A stretch of 64,000 nt of DNA from Bettongia penicillata ogilbyi (GCA_023548195.1 JAJHZJ010000413.1:14009941-14073940), one strand, 5' to 3'; counted from the stretch's first letter, positions 20,916 to 32,052 are shown. The notes: generated from the letters alone by a model not told the origin. Translations and numbers: made by a program.

Positions 20916-20929
20916 ATGTAGTATCTAAA

Positions 20930-22009
20930 TCCAAACCCCTTAAATCTCAGGGCAGATCACCCAGTCTATCCAAGATCTGAGGTATTCTGTGGGTCACATT
21001 CCTAAAACTATAACTCATGAGCCCCCACTAAAGAATATACCTGTAATAGTCAGCCAGAGGACACAATGAGTTCAAAGCAAAGGCATTTCATGAAAGAGAA
21101 AAGTAATAAAAATAGCAACAAAGTATTTTCCCACAAAACTATGACCGTTCTCATTGGCAAATATACACAGTATCAATGACCATATGTAGAGAATAAAAGT
21201 ATAGAGGCATACAAGTAGTCAAAGTACATAATACTTAGTAAACAAGTGTGGTTAGGACACACACAGAGAAGTGAATATGTAGGGACAACATGTGTCTAGG
21301 GCATATGCAGGGAGGATCCAGAAGTAGAGAAGGCTTGTGGGAAGGCCACATACATAGAGAGGTAGCTCATGTCTGTTGATGCTACAGGAATGCTGATGTC
21401 ATTCTGTTGACCCCACCAACATTGTTCTCAAAGTCTCTGCTGAAGGAGTTTGCTCCCACATAATCTTCTGAGTTGATATTGAAATGCAGGACACTGGTGT
21501 CTCAAATGCTGCTGGAGTATGGGCTCAGAGGTCTCTTCTTTCTCCAGTGGGGGATTTTTGGGTCCATGAACCAAGCTTTTTAGAACAAAGAGCAGGGTCA
21601 TCCCAGCTAGCTCTTTGGTTTATTCTATTATTTTGACTTCTCTTCTCAGCATGAAGGTTAGGCCACTCAGACAAGGACTTCACCATCACTTTTAACAACT
21701 GTCTAGCATATTTCTAAAATTTTCATTTCTGAGGGGTAGGCTATAATCCAAGTTAGCTTTTATTTGTCTCATAATTATGAAATAGTTCTGGGAGTTTGGG
21801 GCTTCCCAAATTTAAATCCTAAATCTTTCCCATTCATCCATATAGATGAACTGTAAAAATAAGGTATAGGACAAACTAAATCCAGAGGAAAAGTGTCCCT
21901 GCTACCTGCTCAGTCATATTCTTGCCCCCTTTACACACAGAATGTGACCAATCCAATCTATAAGTGATTTTGTCCCATGTTACCGGTGGAAAAGTATTAT
22001 ATTAGTTCA
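20930..22009. other. Unassigned 1.1-kb block
   Basis: No recognised gene or family. No MIR, SINE or L2 scraps interrupt it, which is unusual for this window. The minus strand has an AT-rich then mixed layout that could be an LTR or a single-copy segment, but no terminal repeats or PBS are visible. Confidence 0.3.
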
Positions 22010-22384
22010 TATGAAAGATAACAAGACTAGATGTAGAATGCAAATAGTGAGAATGAAAAGGAAGAATGAAATTGCAGAAACATTTTGGAGTCTGAGATGA
22101 AGTCCTTGGTACCTTTTTTGGATATGAGCAGGAAAAAATGGGAGAAAGAAACGTGAGATGACTGAGGTTTTGAACCCAAGTGAGTGGGGAAATGGTGGTG
22201 CTATTAACAAATAGAGAAGATGATTTGGGAAGGGCTACAAGAAGTAGTGGATATATTGAATTTATTTTTGGATGTATTGAATTTGACATGTTAATGGGAC
22301 ATCTAGATAGAGATGTTTGTCAGGAGATGGAAATGGAAAACTAGACTAAGCTCTAGGAGAGGTCAAGACCACAGATGTACACAT
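22010..22384 (-). repeat. L2 internal/3' fragment
   Basis: 'ttttgaacccaagtgagtgg', 'ggaaatggtggtgctattaa', 'tgacatgttaatgggacatc' and 'gtcaggagatggaaatggaa' are antisense L2 text. It stops where a MIR-type SINE begins. Confidence 0.65.
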
Positions 22385-22645
22385 AGAGAACAAGCATTAA
22401 TGTGGTGCCCACTATGGCCAGGCACCACGTTAACTGCTCTACAAATGCTATCTCATTTCACCCTCACAACAACCACAGCGCTGTTGTTGTCCCTATTTTA
22501 CAACTGAGAAAACCAAGGCAAGCAGAGATTAAGTGACTTGCTTAAGGTACCACAGCTATTAAACGTGTGAAGCCAGATTTGGACTCCAGTCTTCCTGACT
22601 CCAGGCCTAGCACTCTATCTATTGAACCACCTCGCTGCCTAGAAG
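22385..22645 (-). mobile_element. MIR/MON1-type SINE, near complete
   Basis: 'actatggccaggcaccacgt', 'accctcacaacaaccacagc', 'gattaagtgacttgcttaag', 'cttcctgactccaggcctag' and 'accacctcgctgcct' occur in antisense order. Confidence 0.8.
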
Positions 22646-22820
22646 GAGACTTGAAGGTTACTTAGTCTAACACTATTATTTTACAGGTGCTAGGTCTAAG
22701 TCACTCATTCAAGGTCACTCATGTAATAAGTTAGGAGTGTTCTAATGTTTATTTCTTGTGTGACCAAGGGCACCATCACTGAAACTCTGAACCGGTTTCA
22801 TCATCTGTAAAATGTGTGCA
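22646..22820. repeat. SINE scraps
   Basis: A CR1-tailed antisense scrap ('gaaggttacttagtctaaca') is followed by a sense MIR scrap ('tcttgtgtgaccaagggcac', 'catctgtaaaatgtg'). Confidence 0.45.
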
Positions 22821-22914
22821 TCTCTGTACATGTGTGGTTTTTAATACTTGAAGATGAATAATTTTTGTTCCACTAACTTCATCTTCTTTAAATGTGATCG
22901 CTCATTATTACTGG

Positions 22915-23085
22915 GCTAAGGCAACCTGGGTTAAAGTCCTGTCTTTGGCATGTACCGATTATGTGACATAGAGGCAAGTCACTTAAATTCTCAATGACCA
23001 AGATAATTCTTTAAGATGACAAGTTGGTGGAAGAAATTTCTTTCCTGAGAGTTCTTTTACCAATGAAATCACAGATCCACTCTCT
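22915..23085 (+). repeat. MIR3-like SINE
   Basis: Sense copy: 'gggttaaagtcctgtctttg', 'gaggcaagtcacttaaattc' and the distinctive 'taccaatgaaatcacagatc'. Opposite strand to the copies at 11775 and 48022. Confidence 0.65.
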
Positions 23086-23243
23086 ATCCCTGTCCTTATT
23101 GTCTGATGCTACTGGATTGATCACTGCTGGAGAGTCTATCCCTCTGTGGCCTGAGAGAGGCTGAGTAGGTGATCTGGTGGTGGAAGGGAGGGGTATTTTT
23201 TGCAATCATTGTCATATGATTTCTCACCCTAATATAGATCATA

Positions 23244-23486
23244 CTGTTGTTCAGTTTTTCCAGTCATGTCTGACTCTTTGTGACCCCATTTAGAGTTTTC
23301 TTGGCAAAGATACTGGAATGGTTTGCCGTTTCCTTCTCTAGCTCATTTTACAGATGAAGAAACTGAGATAAACAGGGTTAAGTGACTTGCCCAGAGTTAC
23401 ATAGCTAGTAAGTATCTGAGTCCAGATTTGAATTCATTCCAGACTCCAGGCTTGGCACCATATTCATTGTACCATCTAGCTACCCC
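23244..23486 (-). mobile_element. MAR1-like CORE-SINE
   Basis: Complete antisense copy: 'cagtcatgtctgactctttg', 'tttccttctctagctcattt', 'ttaagtgacttgcccagagt' and 'taccatctagctacccc'. Imperfect flanking repeat 'atagatcat' / 'ataggtcat' at its ends. Confidence 0.85.
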
Positions 23487-23565
23487 ATAGGTCATCCCAG
23501 GTTATGTCAAAATGGCAGCCTTCAGTACAACTTGCTAATGACAATAAAAATAACTGACATTCATA

Positions 23566-23669
23566 CAGGGTAGCCCAAAAGTCTCATGCAGCTTTGAACT
23601 ATTAAAACTTCTTAAGCTATTTAAGTTTTAATAGCCTGAAACTGCACTAAAGATCTTTGGACCACTCTG
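23566..23669. mobile_element. Mariner-type MITE, near-palindromic
   Basis: The left arm (23566-23610), starting 'cagggtagcccaaaagtct', is the inverse of the right arm (23623-23669), whose reverse complement starts 'cagagtggtccaaagatct'. Both arms end in 'ctattaaaactt' at the centre, leaving a 12-base loop. Arm ends resembling CAGGGTGTCCCAAAAGTCT are typical of mariner-family elements. The left flank is TA as expected for that superfamily; the right flank reads AA, which may be a mutated TA. There is no transposase. The RNA would fold as a long hairpin. Confidence 0.75.
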
Positions 23670-23749
23670 AATAGTGTTTGAAGGTTTGCAAAAAATACTT
23701 GATGTATATAGTTCTTACTTGAGCTCAAAAACTCTTTGAAGGCAGATCA

Positions 23750-23830
23750 ATGGGTAGCATTGTCCCCATTTTACAGATAAGGAAATTGACTTGGGCGCTT
23801 ACTTGCCCAATGCCACCCAGCTAAGTATTG
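23750..23830 (-). repeat. MIR fragment
   Basis: 'ccccattttacagataagga' and 'cttacttgcccaatgccacc' are antisense MIR core. Confidence 0.55.
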
Positions 23831-24262
23831 TGGGAGGTGGGGTGATGGTCAGGTATGTGATGGATAGTACTATGTTTAATACAAATATATCATAATAATA
23901 ATAACAAAAATGAAAAAGGATAAAATTAAGATCAATAACATTATACAGGGGAGAGAGAATCTGCCCAGCTTTTGGTGATTCTTGTCTTCATCTGCCTCCC
24001 AAGTTGCAGCTATTGGAAACGAGAGTGTGAACAAATCTTCCAGAGATGTTTGTGAATCGGTTCTTTTCAGCTGTAGGCAACTTTTACTGTCACTTAGAGA
24101 AGGACTTTTTTTGAGTTCCTAGAAGGTAGAATATTGAAAATAAATTTGAAATTTAAATTTAAAATAAATTTGACACAAAAATAAGTCATCATGGTGGTGT
24201 GTATTGCTGTAGATGAGAGGCAGAAGCATGTGGTAGATAGGTAGCTTTCTTGGAATCGGGAG

Positions 24263-24404
24263 ACTTGAGTTCAAGCTTGGCCTCTGACATAGACAAGGTC
24301 AACATTAACTTTTCAGCACGACCATAACTATACACTTGAGTTCAAGCTTGGCCTCTAACACACACAAGGTTAACATTTACTTTTCAGCACGACCATAACT
24401 ATAC
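24263..24404 (+). repeat. 71-bp tandem duplication
   Basis: Two adjacent units (24263-24333 and 24334-24404) share 'acttgagttcaagcttggcc' and 'ttttcagcacgaccataact' with about five differences. The unit starts with SINE-head text, so part of a decayed SINE plus flank was duplicated. Confidence 0.85.
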
Positions 24405-24950
24405 ATTTTCCCCCACTTCCCCCAGGCAAAGATAATTGGGAAGGGGGGAGAGCAGAGTGTTATGGAGGGCAGCCCTGCTACAAATGCAGTTGAGGAGAGA
24501 CAAAATGGTCTGGCCCTCCTCCCTAAAGGGCTGGGGGTGGGGAAGGTGAGTAGTAGGAAATGGGTACCAGAATGGCAGGTCCTGGGAAGGGCGGTTTGGG
24601 ACTGTTGTGCCATGTGGTGTGAGGTGAAGTGTGGGGATGGCAGTCTCTGAGGGGAGGAAGGCTGCCAGCACCCTTACCTCCTCAGATAATGGTTTCTTTC
24701 TATTGGTGCCAGGTAATTTTTAAAGAAAAGTTACTTACCAATTTCATATCTCCCTGTGTAAAGGGAGTTTTCAGACAAGGAGCTTCCTACATTGATGAAA
24801 TAAAATAAAATCTGGACTATCCTCCTATGTCATACCCCTCTCCCACACCCCCTGAAATAAAGAAAAAAAAATTGACTCTATCAGTGGGCAAAGGCTGACA
24901 GTTTCTTCAGAGCTTGATGCGAATACATTGTTACTAGGTTGATTTAACTA
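24405..24950. other. Unassigned, locally G-rich
   Basis: 24430-24660 is rich in G runs and has overlapping short open frames on both strands. No domain, splice context or homology is recognised, so no gene is called. Confidence 0.35.
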
Positions 24951-24954
24951 ATCA

Positions 24955-25120
24955 TTGCAGAATTATTCTAGAACTGGAAGAGACCCTTTGAGTTCAGCTG
25001 GTTTAGTTCCCTTGATTTACAGATGGGGAAACTGAGACTCAGTGAAAGTGATTTACCCAGAATTACATAACCAATACATGGAAGACGGTGTTAAAACTGA
25101 GGTACTTAGAGCTCGTTTCC
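24955..25120 (-). repeat. CR1-tailed SINE
   Basis: 'tctagaactggaagagaccc', 'ttacagatggggaaactgag' and 'gtgatttacccagaattaca' in antisense order. Confidence 0.65.
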
Positions 25121-25239
25121 AATACATGTTTTGGAACTTAAAAAATTGTTTTAATTGGTTCTAGATTTTCCACCAGTTTGATATTTACCAAACTTCCTCC
25201 TTGAGGGCTCCCTTCTCCCTAATTTGGACTTCATATCTC

Positions 25240-25425
25240 ATCTATTGTAGGAAATTTTATTCCTATGTGAAGATAGGAATTTTGCCTGGGGCCTGAGATG
25301 GTCCGAACAGTTAAGAGACTTGCCATGATGCTAATTTGTGTCAGAAGCAGAGGTTGAGGCCAGGTGTTTCTGATTCCAAAGTGAGCCTTCTCAACCCACC
25401 ATATTCTAGAGCTGCACTCAAACCA
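25240..25425 (-). repeat. MIR3-like SINE
   Basis: 'cctatgtgaagataggaatt', 'ttaagagacttgccatgatg' and 'cagaggttgaggccaggtgt' follow the order of the MIR3-like antisense copies. Diverged. Confidence 0.5.
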
Positions 25426-25629
25426 CACAGGGTAACAGAAACACTATGGTATTTCTTCTGTGTTAACTTCGAGGGATAGGACGGGTATCTTCTGAACTAA
25501 AGAATTCTTCACGTATTTGATCATCTCTGTCAGAAGAGGGTACTGCTAATCTATTGTTGTCCTCAAGAACCTGCCTTTCTCACCTTCATATTCAATATCT
25601 AAATATTGCTTTGTAAATAGCAGATGCAG

Positions 25630-25720
25630 TTGTATTCAGTTCAAATTTACAAATATTTATTAAATACCTACTGGGTGCAAAGCCTAGATTATAGTCATAG
25701 CTCTTAAGGAAAGCTACTAA
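25630..25720 (-). repeat. L2 3' end fragment
   Basis: 'aatatttattaaatacctac' then 'tgggtgcaaagc' and 'cttaaggaaagc' are antisense L2 terminus. Confidence 0.55.
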
Positions 25721-25741
25721 AAGGACTTAGGAGTCCTGCAA

Positions 25742-25895
25742 AGAGTCAGGAAGTCCTGGTTCATGGTTTGTCTTTGATTCGCAATGATGACATGACTGTA
25801 ATCACTTAATTCTTCTGTGTGCCCAGAAACCCTCTAGGACTCCAGGCTATAGAACAGTTACTGACTGTAATTTCTCCACTAGGAAAGTACCCTCT
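25742..25895 (+). repeat. MIR3-like SINE, tentative
   Basis: 'gtcaggaagtcctggttcat', 'atgactgtaatcacttaatt' and 'tgtgcccagaaaccctctag' fit the sense order of the MIR3-like family. Confidence 0.45.
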
Positions 25896-26044
25896 GTTGA
25901 TATCACAGGTCTAGACACTTTGCCCCCCAAAAGAAAATAAATATTAACAGCAATTGTCCATTTGTAAGTGTGCATCTTGAAAAAAAACTTGAAATGTAGA
26001 AGTAATAAATTAAGATTCTAATGCATTTTGGAAGTATAATTCAG

Positions 26045-26680
26045 TTAGCCAACTAGCATTTATCAAGTGCTTACTGTGTGCTGGATACTGCTAAGAACTA
26101 GGGATATTAAAAAAGCAAAGACTAGGTCCTTGCCCTCAATAGAGAAAAGAAAATGCAAAGAAGACAGCTAGGTGGCACAATGCCAGGCCTGGAGTCAGAA
26201 AGACTCCTCTCTGTGAGTTCAAATCTGACCTCAGACACTTATTACCTATAGGACCCTGGGCCAGTCTCTTAGCCCTATTTGCCTCAATTCTTCATTGTCC
26301 AATGAGCTGGAGAAGGGAATAAGAAATTCCTCTAGTATCTTTACCAAGAAAAGCCGAAACAGGGTCACAAAAAGTCAGTCATGACTGAAACGACGGAACA
26401 AAGACAAAGAAAATGCAAGACACTGTATAAGCCCTTTCTATGTGGTATAAATGACAGGTAATCTCAGGAAAAAGGTAAGAGTAGTGAGGGGTGCTGGGAG
26501 GTCAGATTTGAGTTGAATTTTGTAGGAGGCCAGGAGCTGGAGGTGAGGAAGAAAAGCATTATTGGACTGTCCAGGAAGACTGAATTTAGACAAGAAGACT
26601 ATTGGTGATGGCTGAGCTCCCGAGAAGTGTCTTGGTTATATCGAGATAGAGAAACTGGGAACCCTTTGGTATGACTGAGG
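26045..26680 (-). repeat. L2 3' portion, split by a SINE
   Basis: 'actagcatttatcaagtgct', 'tactgtgtgctggatactgc' and 'ggtccttgccctcaatagag' on the left continue on the right with 'ggaggtcagatttgagttga' and 'ggaggccaggagctggaggt'. The SINE at 26159-26405 separates the halves. Confidence 0.7.
26159..26405 (+). mobile_element. MAR1-like CORE-SINE with 13-bp target-site duplication
   Basis: 'acagctaggtggcacaatgc', 'gagttcaaatctgacctcag', 'gagctggagaagggaataag' and 'gtcatgactgaaacgacgga' are in order. The repeat 'aaagaaaatgcaa' is perfect at 26146-26158 and 26406-26418, giving exact ends and showing insertion into L2. Confidence 0.88.
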
Positions 26681-26689
26681 TGAGGCAAG

Positions 26690-26870
26690 ATGACAAAGTT
26701 GAATTACATAGTTTACAGAATATGTAGACCAACCTGCTTATTTTACAAATGAGAAAACAGGAGTCCCATCGAGATAAACGGTAAAGAATAAAACAGAGAT
26801 CTGAACCCTAGTTTTCTTACTCCAAGTCCGGAGCTCTTCTTAATAGAAGCTACAATGCCCTTTATTAATA
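26690..26870 (-). repeat. CR1-tailed SINE fossil
   Basis: 'ccaacctgcttattttacaa', 'atgagaaaacaggagtccca' and 'gatctgaaccctagttttct' in antisense order. Confidence 0.55.
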
Positions 26871-27307
26871 GTCACATGACGGCCGATATTTACAGATCAC
26901 TCTATCCATGTCTTTGTTCTCTCTATCCTCTCATGCTAATCATGATCTCTCAAAAAACCCCAAAATAAACAAAAAAACAGCCAAGAAAAAGTCCGATCAC
27001 TGGTGTCCTCCTTTCCTGTCTTCCTTCATCATATGTTTAATATCACCCCTATATTTCTTTTAGCCAACGTGTCACCTTTAATTTTGTGGCTGTAATAGTT
27101 TCAACATGCAGAAGGTGAGTTTTCAACATTTAGGTATTGAATGTTAACACATTCCTTCTACCCCTGATGCATTTTGAACAGGTGGCCACCAGGGGGGAGT
27201 AAAAATGCACAGTTCAGTGGTCTAGGGCTTCCCCATCCTCTTACATTAATTTCCTCTTAGGATCATAGACGTTTTTCTTTTTGAATTTCATGAGGGATTT
27301 TGGCAGG

Positions 27308-27490
27308 CTTGTGAAAGTCTGTGGACCCCTTCTCAGAATGATGTCTTGAATATTTATTTATTTTTGGTAAATTCATAATTAAAGGAAATGCGACTCTCCA
27401 GTCAGAGGTTAGTGAAAATAAAGATATAAAATTTTTTTTTTCCATTCAACATGGATTCCCTTGAAATCAGAATCTGTCAATATTAGGTTG
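27308..27490 (-). repeat. Ancient DNA-transposon-like repeats W and Z side by side
   Basis: 'gtctgtggaccccttctcag' matches repeat W (16618, 46065). The adjacent 'aattaaaggaaatgcgactc', 'gttagtgaaaataaagatat' and 'ttcccttgaaatc' are the reverse of repeat Z (12360). Together they suggest W and Z may be ends of one longer element. Confidence 0.45.
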
Positions 27491-27504
27491 AAATCTCCTG
27501 AATT

Positions 27505-27625
27505 AGAGCATGAAGATAACTCAGAGGTCCTCTAGTTCATCACCTTCATTTTACAGGTATGGAAACTGAGGCCTACGGTTGTTAAATAGTCCAAAATCCT
27601 AAGTATCAAAGTTAGGATTTGACCT
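27505..27625 (-). repeat. CR1-tailed SINE fossil
   Basis: 'agaggtcctctagttcatca', 'ttacaggtatggaaactgag' and 'gcctacggttg' in antisense order. Confidence 0.6.
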
Positions 27626-27829
27626 CCCCAGTCAGTGTTTTGTTCTTCTTTTTCCCCCTTTCTTGCACCGTGCTACTTCTGGTCATTCTTTGAAATTCTA
27701 CTACATTGGTTTCTGAGTCTCTATTCCCCTTACCCCAAAAATGTACTGTAGATTGAGTTCTGGCAGTGAGTGGGAAGTTGGACTCTATGATGCCCAAGTT
27801 CCGTTTCCACCAGTTGTTAGATCCTATAA

Positions 27830-28130
27830 TTCTACACTTTCATACCTCTACCTCTCTGATAATTTCTTGTCTCTGTCTTTTGTGGACTCCCCTTTTCTGC
27901 TCCTAAATGTGGATATGTTATAGCATTCAATGATTGATTTCCTTTTTCTATCTCCTTTCTCTCAAAGAACTCATGACTCTCATAGATTTAGCTATCTCCT
28001 CTGAGCCCTTTTCCTAGTTCTGGTATTTTACCTCTAGTGGCCTAATGGAAATTGCTATTTGAATATCTCAAGATTCAATGTCTTCTTCAAATTATCTTTC
28101 TTACAGATTTCTCCAGTTCAATAATAACAG
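27830..28130 (+). repeat. L2 internal fragment, tentative
   Basis: Pyrimidine-rich sense text ('ctcatgactctcatagattt', 'agctatctcctctgagccct') resembles the same L2 segment as 7985-8262. Weak. Confidence 0.35.
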
Positions 28131-28155
28131 CTAATCATTCAATTACATTCAATTC

Positions 28156-28340
28156 ATAGGATCATAGATTTAGAGGTGGAAGGGACCTTAGAGGTCATCT
28201 GGTCTAACCCCTTTGCAAATCAGATCTAGAGAGATTAGGTAATTTGCCTAAGGTCACACAAACTTTGTCAGAGCTGTGATCTGAATCCAAATCTTATGAG
28301 TATAAGTCCAGGTACCTTCTCACTTCAACATACTGCCTCG
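28156..28340 (-). repeat. CR1-tailed SINE, best-preserved copy
   Basis: 'aggatcatagatttagaggt', 'ggaagggaccttagaggtca', 'tctggtctaacccctttgca' and 'cctaaggtcacacaaacttt' give the clearest copy of this family. It serves here as the reference for the others. Confidence 0.75.
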
Positions 28341-28699
28341 GACTGATTCAATTAAATTTTGTAAGCATTAAATTCTTTTAAGTATAAGAGGGAAATGTAA
28401 GACAGTTGAGCATAGAAAGAAGAAAAATGATAGCTATTTCCCCAAATAGCTTATACCCTAGAAGAGATGATAAGGTACAGAAACAAGTCCTGATTTCTGT
28501 TGTTGGCAGCATCCTTAAAATTATACTTGATCCTTTCTCATCCTTTACTTCTCATATTCTATGTCCTGATAATTCTTCCTGTGAAGTACCTCTTAAATCC
28601 TTTTCTTTTAAAAATTATTTCATTGATTTTTTTAAAAAGTACCATAGATTCTACTTTCCAATAAATCCTGATCCACAATAGAATTCTCTCTTAGAACAA
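28341..28699. other. Unassigned, AT-rich
   Basis: No recognised gene or repeat. The 91-codon open frame at 28406-28681 has no recognisable domain. Confidence 0.35.
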
Positions 28700-28985
28700 A
28701 TAAAAACATTTTAGAAGAAACAACCAACCCCAGGACCATATTTGGCAGCAAATGCAACATTTTGTATCCAGGGACTTATCTACAAGAAAAACAGCTTCAT
28801 TACTGATTTTTGGAAACTATGATTGCATTTAAAGAAATTTGCTAAGCATGCTATCTATGTCTTCATCCAAGTCATTGATAAACTGCTAAATGGCACAGGA
28901 TCAACATATCCTTGGAGCATTCCTTCCTGTACCAATTCTGGATGTCAGTATTTTCTCTGAGATGTTTGATACGATGATTCGCAGC
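28700..28985 (-). repeat. CR1/L3 LINE fragment
   Basis: 'cttcatccaagtcattgata', 'ctaaatggcacaggatcaac' and 'ccttggagcattccttcctg' are antisense CR1/L3 reverse-transcriptase-region text (compare 31084-31860). Confidence 0.6.
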
Positions 28986-29104
28986 CCCGTCACCTACACT
29001 TGGCACATTCCATTATTCTAGCTGCTTTTCCATTCCTACTGCTGCCATCTTGTCTAGTCTGGTCTGGTCTTGTCTATTCCCTTGTCACTTCACACCTCCT
29101 CTAC

Positions 29105-29225
29105 TGCCACTAATAACAAGACATATTTATTCAGTAGATAACATGAAGATCGTTTTCCCTATTTTACATATGAGAGAACTAAGGCTCTGAGGTCTTATGA
29201 GAACTCAGATCTCCTGACTGCAATA
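29105..29225 (-). repeat. MIR fragment
   Basis: 'ccctattttacatatgagag' and 'actcagatctcctgactgca' are antisense MIR. Confidence 0.5.
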
Positions 29226-29284
29226 CTACCTAAGTTAATTTACTATTGAGAGTTGTACCAAACTAATATTTTGTAGAGAAAAAT

Positions 29285-30860
29285 AATAACAGAATCCATA
29301 TAGAGAAACCAAAAGGTCAAGAATCTTAAGGGTAATAATGAAAAAATGGGAAAGAAGGGGAGCTATCAGTAACAGATCTAAGTGTTGCATTAAAATGATT
29401 TGGGACTGGTCAAAAAAAGAGAGGTCTATCCGTGGAACAGATTAGATATACAACATACAGAAGCAAAGCAAAGCAAAACTCCACTACAACTGGGGTCTTT
29501 GGGTTTATTAATCACTAAAGGAAGGACTATTTAACAAAAACTTCTGAGAAAAGACAACAGTCTGGCAAAAATTAGAGTTAGATTAACATCTCATACCACA
29601 TACTAAGATAAGCTCCAAATGGATACATGACATAGGTTTTAAGAAGTCTCATCATAAACAAATGAGAAGAGTGTGGAAGAAATTACCTTTCAGATCTATG
29701 GGTAGGAGAGAATTTATGAGTGAACAAATGATAGAGAAAATCACATAAGCTAAAATGGAAAATAATTTTGACTGCATAAAATTAAAAAGTTTTTGCACCA
29801 TCAAATGTAGTAAAAATGAGAAAGGAAAGATAATTGGGAAAAATTCTTTTCAACAAGTTTGTCTTATAAAATTTTGATTTCTAAAGTATATAAGGAAATC
29901 ATTCAAATTTATAAAACTAAGAGCCATTCCTCAATAGATAAATGGTCAAAGAATATGAACAGGCCATTTCAAAGGAAGAAATCCAATATGTAGCAACAAA
30001 CATACCAACAAATATCAAGAATCATATGAAAAAATGCCCTCAATCACTAATAGAGATATATAAATTAAATGAGGTTCTACCTCATATCTATCAGACAAAT
30101 ATACATACATACATATACACATATATGCACACACAGAGACATATATACATATATACATACACACACATATGACAAAGCTGTGGGAAATCAGGTGCATTAG
30201 GGAACTGTTGGTGGAGTTGTGAAGTGGTTGGCTCGTTCTGGAAAGCAATCCAGGACTATGCCCAAAAAGTTACAAAAATATTCATAACCCATGATCCAGC
30301 TATATCACTACTAGACTCATAATTCCAAAGAAATCAGAAAAAGAAGGAAAAGATCTGTGTGCACAAAATATTTACTGCAATGTTTTTGTGGTATATAAGA
30401 AATGGAATCTAAGAGGGAATTCTCCTACTGTAGCATGCTCAATAAATTGTTATATGATGTAATGACATTATCATGCAACAAAAATTGATAAAATGGACAT
30501 TTTCAGAAGAAACTTGGAAGACTTTTATGAACTAATTCAGAGCAAAGTGAACATAACTCAAAGGCCCATTTATATAATAAGACTTTAGAACTATTAAGAA
30601 CGTAATGATAAGCCATGAGTCAAAAAATAATGAAGATAAAACATCTCTCTCACCTCTTGATTAAGAGGTGATGAATTTAAAGTGCAAGGGGTGATACTCA
30701 TTTCTAGATATAGCTACTATTAGAATTTGATTTGCTACACTATGTATATATGTATTTTGTAGGACTTTTTAAAAGTTTGTTCAATGGTGGAGAGGGCTGG
30801 AAGAGACAAATTAATTTTAAAATATTCGTTACTTAAAAACATTTTCTTAAAAACTTTTAA
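29285..30860 (+). mobile_element. L1: degraded ORF2 3' part plus 3'UTR
   Basis: The left part is the end of ORF2: 'ttgggactggtcaaaaaaag' and 'cgtggaacagattag' correspond to the conserved W-Y-W ... I-D-Q-W-N-R region. 'aataaatggtcaaagaatat' matches 35249-35270 of the next L1. Then come a microsatellite, 'gcattagggaactgttggtg', 'gcaaagtgaacataactcaa', and a purine-rich 3' end with an A-rich tail. Stops and indels are frequent, so nothing is translatable. 5'-truncated. Confidence 0.8.
30098..30172 (+). repeat. ACAT/ATAC microsatellite inside L1
   Basis: About 75 bp of 'acatacatacatatacacat' type text interrupts the L1 between two segments that are contiguous at 35330-35450. Confidence 0.8.
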
Positions 30861-30869
30861 AAAAATGTT

Positions 30870-30962
30870 TTTAAGTAAGTGTTAGAGGAAGGATTCAAAC
30901 CCAAGTCTCTCCTAACTCCAAATCTAGGGCTTGGTTCATTACACACCATGCTGCCTTTCAGG
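30870..30962 (-). repeat. SINE head fragment (MIR type)
   Basis: 'ggattcaaacccaagtctct' and 'cattacacaccatgctgcct' are the antisense head end of a MIR-type SINE. Confidence 0.5.
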
Positions 30963-31083
30963 GTTATTTGTATCCAAGAGTATCGAACACACTATCCTGT
31001 TGACAATAAATGATAAAAGTAACTCTGTAGTTTACAAAGTACTTTGTTTATAATTCTATGAGATTAGTAGTGAAAGAATTTAC

Positions 31084-31860
31084 AAAATCATAGCATCTCA
31101 GAGTTGGAAGAGACTACCCTAACTAGAACAGAAGAGTTCCTCTATGACCCTGCCAAGTTGTGATCACCCAGTCTCCACTTAAATATCTCTGGAAACTTCA
31201 TTATCTTAGGAGGTAGTTTATCTCACTTCTGGGGAGATTGAATTATTAGGAAGTTTTTTTCCCTTTGGTCTGAGCTTAAAGGTGTCCCTTTGTATCCTGT
31301 ACTCATTGGTCATCATTCTACTCCCTTGGGCCAAGCAAAACTAATCTAATCTCCCATGACAAACCTTTAAATTCTGGGAGGTCAATGGATCATGTCTTTC
31401 CTATTCTGGCCTGAACATGCTGAATTCCTTACATCTATCCTTAAACAGCATGAATTTGAGATCCTTTACCATCTTGGTTGTTGGGTAAACCACTGATCAA
31501 AGTATTCAACTGGACAAGGCCATGGACAGTTTTGTAACACAGCATTGATACATTACTCTATACTCTTTGGATTTATTTGGTCATTCTGCCAGTTTTAAAG
31601 TCACCTAAATATACTAACATTCAGCTCACATTTCTCTCCATCTTGTTCACAGGAACATCATGAAAAATTTTTGTCAAATACGTTACTGAAGTCCAGGTAT
31701 GTAGGTGGCATTCCAGTGATCTATCAGTCTAGTCATATACATACATATATATATATAGGAAATACAGTAAGTTTGTCATGATTTGGTTTTAATACATTTA
31801 GGTTGATTTGTATGGATCACCATTCACAATGTTCATAACCATTCTTTCAAAATGCACTCT
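31084..31860 (-). repeat. CR1/L3 LINE copy
   Basis: A 780-bp antisense run: 'atctcagagttggaagagac', 'aggaagtttttttccctttg', 'tttaccatcttggttg', 'catgaaaaatttttgtcaaa', 'ttactgaagtccaggtatgt' and 'gttgatttgtatggatcacc'. These follow the order of the CR1/L3 3' half. An AT microsatellite (about 31738-31758) is embedded. No frame is open. Confidence 0.7.
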
Positions 31861-31982
31861 GGGATTCTTCACAGGAATAAAGTTTGAGTTTATTTGCTTT
31901 CAATATGAAGAATCCACCTTCCCACTGCTTATTGTTTTTAAACAGGAACATTTGTACATCTGTAGTGATGAAGTCTGTGTAC

Positions 31983-31985
<3 letters not shown>

Positions 31986-32050
<65 letters not shown>

Positions 32051-32052
32051 GG
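31986..32052 (+). repeat. GA dinucleotide microsatellite
   Basis: About 66 bp of nearly pure GA with one interruption ('gaaag') near 32036. Confidence 0.95.
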
